Shown here: positions 19,308 to 20,882 of the stretch, one piece after another | How the letters are laid out: each line of letters opens with the position of its first letter | How positions within the stretch are numbered: position 1 is the stretch's first letter | Assembly: GCA_902494945.1 (NCBI GenBank) | Contig: CABUVF010000014.1 | Location: 1-20,882, forward strand | DNA length: 20,882 nucleotides | From: an uncultured Collinsella sp. | Lineage (GTDB): Bacteria; Actinomycetota; Coriobacteriia; Coriobacteriales; Coriobacteriaceae | Direction: 5' to 3' | Notes under the pieces: generated by a model | What the model was told of the DNA's origin: nothing | Databases searched by the model: none | The model's input: only the letters and a program-made list of their open reading frames with translations | Made by a program: the position numbers and the translations under genes

Positions 19308-20882
19308 TTAGCTAATTCCCACAAACATGCAGCCCGAGGTGGCGCCGCGCAGGCGGGCAGCGGGCTTGCGGCCGGCTTGCGCGGCCTCGACGGCGCGACG
19401 GACGCGAGCGACGGCACGGCCAATCTCATCGGCCTCGAGCAAGGTTCCGTCGACCATAAGACGGCGTACGCCGGCGTCGAGCAGCTGTGGAACCTGCGGT
19501 GTGAGGTCGATGGGGTAGGCGTCGTACAGGCGAGAGCGGCCGTGGATGTCGGTGCGGACGGGCATGACCTTTCCGTCGATATTCTTGAGCGAGAGCTTGC
19601 GGGCACGCAGGCGGCAGTTGGCACAATCGTGGATGCAGCCGTTGGCAACCTGCAGAATGCAATGCTCGCTTGTCATGACGCGTGGGCGGCCAAAGACGGT
19701 GATGCCTAGAGCCGCGGGCGCGGCGGCGCCGAGCGAGACAATCTCGTTGAGCGTGATCTCGGGCGAGAGCCAAAACGCACCGGCTCCGCGCTCGGCAAGC
19801 GCCTCCATGCAGGGCGTGTTGTGCACCGGCAGGCAAGAGCGAATCTCGGTCGTGGCGCCAACCTGGGCGGCCAGGGCAAGCTCAGAGATGTTGCCAATAG
19901 CGACCGTGGCGCCGGCAACAACCCATGGGTCAACGCGGACGTGGTCAACGGCGCGGCAGACCTCGTCGAGTGCGGGCACAATACCCTGCTCAAATGCATC
20001 GGCAGGGGAGAGTCCGACAGCCTCGAGCGCGTCGGTGGTCATGTAGATGCGCGTTGCACCCTCCGCGCGAGCGGCCTCGGCGGCCTCGAGCGAGGTGACG
20101 GTAGCGCAGATCTGCGGCTCATCGCGGTAGTGCTCGGGCGCGGGGCGGGAATCATTGGTGACAGTCGCCGGTAGCTCGAGCGTGCGGGCGCGCTCCTCGT
20201 ACGGTGCCAGAATGGCCTCTTCCAGCGCCTTGCAAGCGGCGGCGCGCACCTTGTGCACGGCGGAGAAGCCCATACCGCAGCCCTCATCGAGCGCCACCTC
20301 AAAGCTCGCAGCCTCAAAGGGAGAGGAACCCATGCGGCCGACGTGCTCAACCAGATCGGACGCCTCGACCGCACGGGTCTTGGCGGCCTCGACGGTAAAG
20401 CCCGTGGCCGTGGCCGTAAGCGAAGGGCCGTCGCAGCAGGTGAGCGTAACGGTAAACGGCTCGCCCAGACGCGCCACGACGGACACATCAACAGCTCGGC
20501 GGCGCAGCACATCGCGCTTGAGCGCGGCGCCGGCGGCGTCGATGGCACGCTGACTGCGAATCACGCGGACGCGGCAGCCCTCGGGCATGCTGCGGGGCAC
20601 GCGACACTCGATGATGTCGCCCGCGGCGGCATCATCGGCAGCGATAGTGGTTAGGAACTGATCGAACTCATCATCGTGGCGAAGTTCCAGCAGGTCGCCC
20701 TTGCCCACGGGCTCAAACAGCTCAATGCGGGCAATAGCGGCGCGGCGACGGCGGTCGTCGGGTTTGAGGCCGCGCACATCGCGGTTGGCCGGGCGGCTGC
20801 CCAGCACCGTGCCCACGATCTGGCCGCGGTTGTTGGAACGCTCATAGCTCATCATCTCGTCGCCCGAGGTGCCGTCCTGATA
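19308..20882 (-). CDS. U32 peptidase-family protein with DUF3656 (5' end outside the window)
   Basis: The frame is open to the window edge (YQDGTSGDEMMSYERSNNRG), so 524 residues are visible and the N-terminal U32 domain lies beyond. The first half (SNNRGQIVGTVLG to VRAAACKALEEAIL) fits DUF3656. The last part has EHCILQVANGCIHDCANCRL, with four cysteines that fit the iron-sulfur ligands of this family, then PVRTDIHGRSRLYDAYPIDL and LLDAGVRRLMVDGT. Members include E. coli RlhA (23S rRNA C2501 hydroxylation) and TrhP (tRNA U34 hydroxylation), so RNA modification is more likely than proteolysis. The pairing with a pseudouridine synthase supports this, by inference. Confidence 0.87.
   Translation of the reverse strand, partial: YQDGTSGDEMMSYERSNNRGQIVGTVLGSRPANRDVRGLKPDDRRRRAAIARIELFEPVGKGDLLELRHDDEFDQFLTTIAADDAAAGDIIECRVPRSMPEGCRVRVIRSQRAIDAAGAALKRDVLRRRAVDVSVVARLGEPFTVTLTCCDGPSLTATATGFTVEAAKTRAVEASDLVEHVGRMGSSPFEAASFEVALDEGCGMGFSAVHKVRAAACKALEEAILAPYEERARTLELPATVTNDSRPAPEHYRDEPQICATVTSLEAAEAARAEGATRIYMTTDALEAVGLSPADAFEQGIVPALDEVCRAVDHVRVDPWVVAGATVAIGNISELALAAQVGATTEIRSCLPVHNTPCMEALAERGAGAFWLSPEITLNEIVSLGAAAPAALGITVFGRPRVMTSEHCILQVANGCIHDCANCRLRARKLSLKNIDGKVMPVRTDIHGRSRLYDAYPIDLTPQVPQLLDAGVRRLMVDGTLLEADEIGRAVARVRRAVEAAQAGRKPAARLRGATSGCMFVGIS

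Overview
This window is most likely chromosomal DNA from a gut actinomycete of the class Coriobacteriia, probably Collinsella or a close relative. That is an inference from the high-GC codon use, the character of the ribosomal proteins, and the style of the intergenic repeats. No 16S gene or other definitive marker is present.

Region 1 (1-6240) is a ribosomal-protein cluster on the + strand: rplC, rplD, rplW, rplB, rpsS, rplV, rpsC, rplP, rpmC, rpsQ, rplN, rplX. It ends at a strong intrinsic terminator, so the usual spc-operon continuation (rplE, rpsN/rpsZ, rpsH and so on) is missing here, and rpsJ is not found in the 388 bases before rplC. The cluster is broken by structured gaps before rplC, between rplW and rplB, and between rpsQ and rplN. 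The first two gaps share an almost identical 26-base element.

Region 2 (6240-7946) is a degraded accessory patch. It holds gene-free sequence, an internally deleted IS3-family transposase remnant on the - strand, and the C-terminal 100 or so codons of an MTA/SAH nucleosidase gene (mtnN) that abut the IS remnant.

Region 3 (7947-15525) is a carbohydrate island on the + strand. It encodes a LevR-type PRD regulator, a complete mannose-family PTS permease in the order IIB-IIC-IID-IIA, a DUF2961/GH172-type glycoside hydrolase and a ROK fructokinase, closed by a long terminator hairpin. GH172 founders act on fructofuranosyl or arabinofuranosyl linkages. A coherent model is that the PTS imports and phosphorylates a fructose-containing disaccharide (for example a difructose dianhydride or inulobiose), the GH172 enzyme splits it in the cytoplasm, and the ROK kinase phosphorylates the free fructose half. 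The regulator has lost the sigma-54-contacting loop and the Walker B acidic residues, so it probably works differently from classical LevR.

Region 4 (15525-16425) is repeat-rich and almost gene-free. It holds a probable DegV C-terminal fragment (- strand), a run of five hairpins, a 27-base tandem repeat and phased TGCG repeats. Region 5 (16426-18330) is a two-gene operon of a Gfo/Idh/MocA oxidoreductase and a DeoR-family regulator.

Region 6 (18340-18570) is a striking array: six copies of a 15-base repeat in alternating orientation, separated by 25-26 bases each. Region 7 (18596-20882) is a - strand operon of a U32 peptidase-family protein (cut by the window end) followed by a RluA-type pseudouridine synthase. 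Both may be RNA-modification enzymes.
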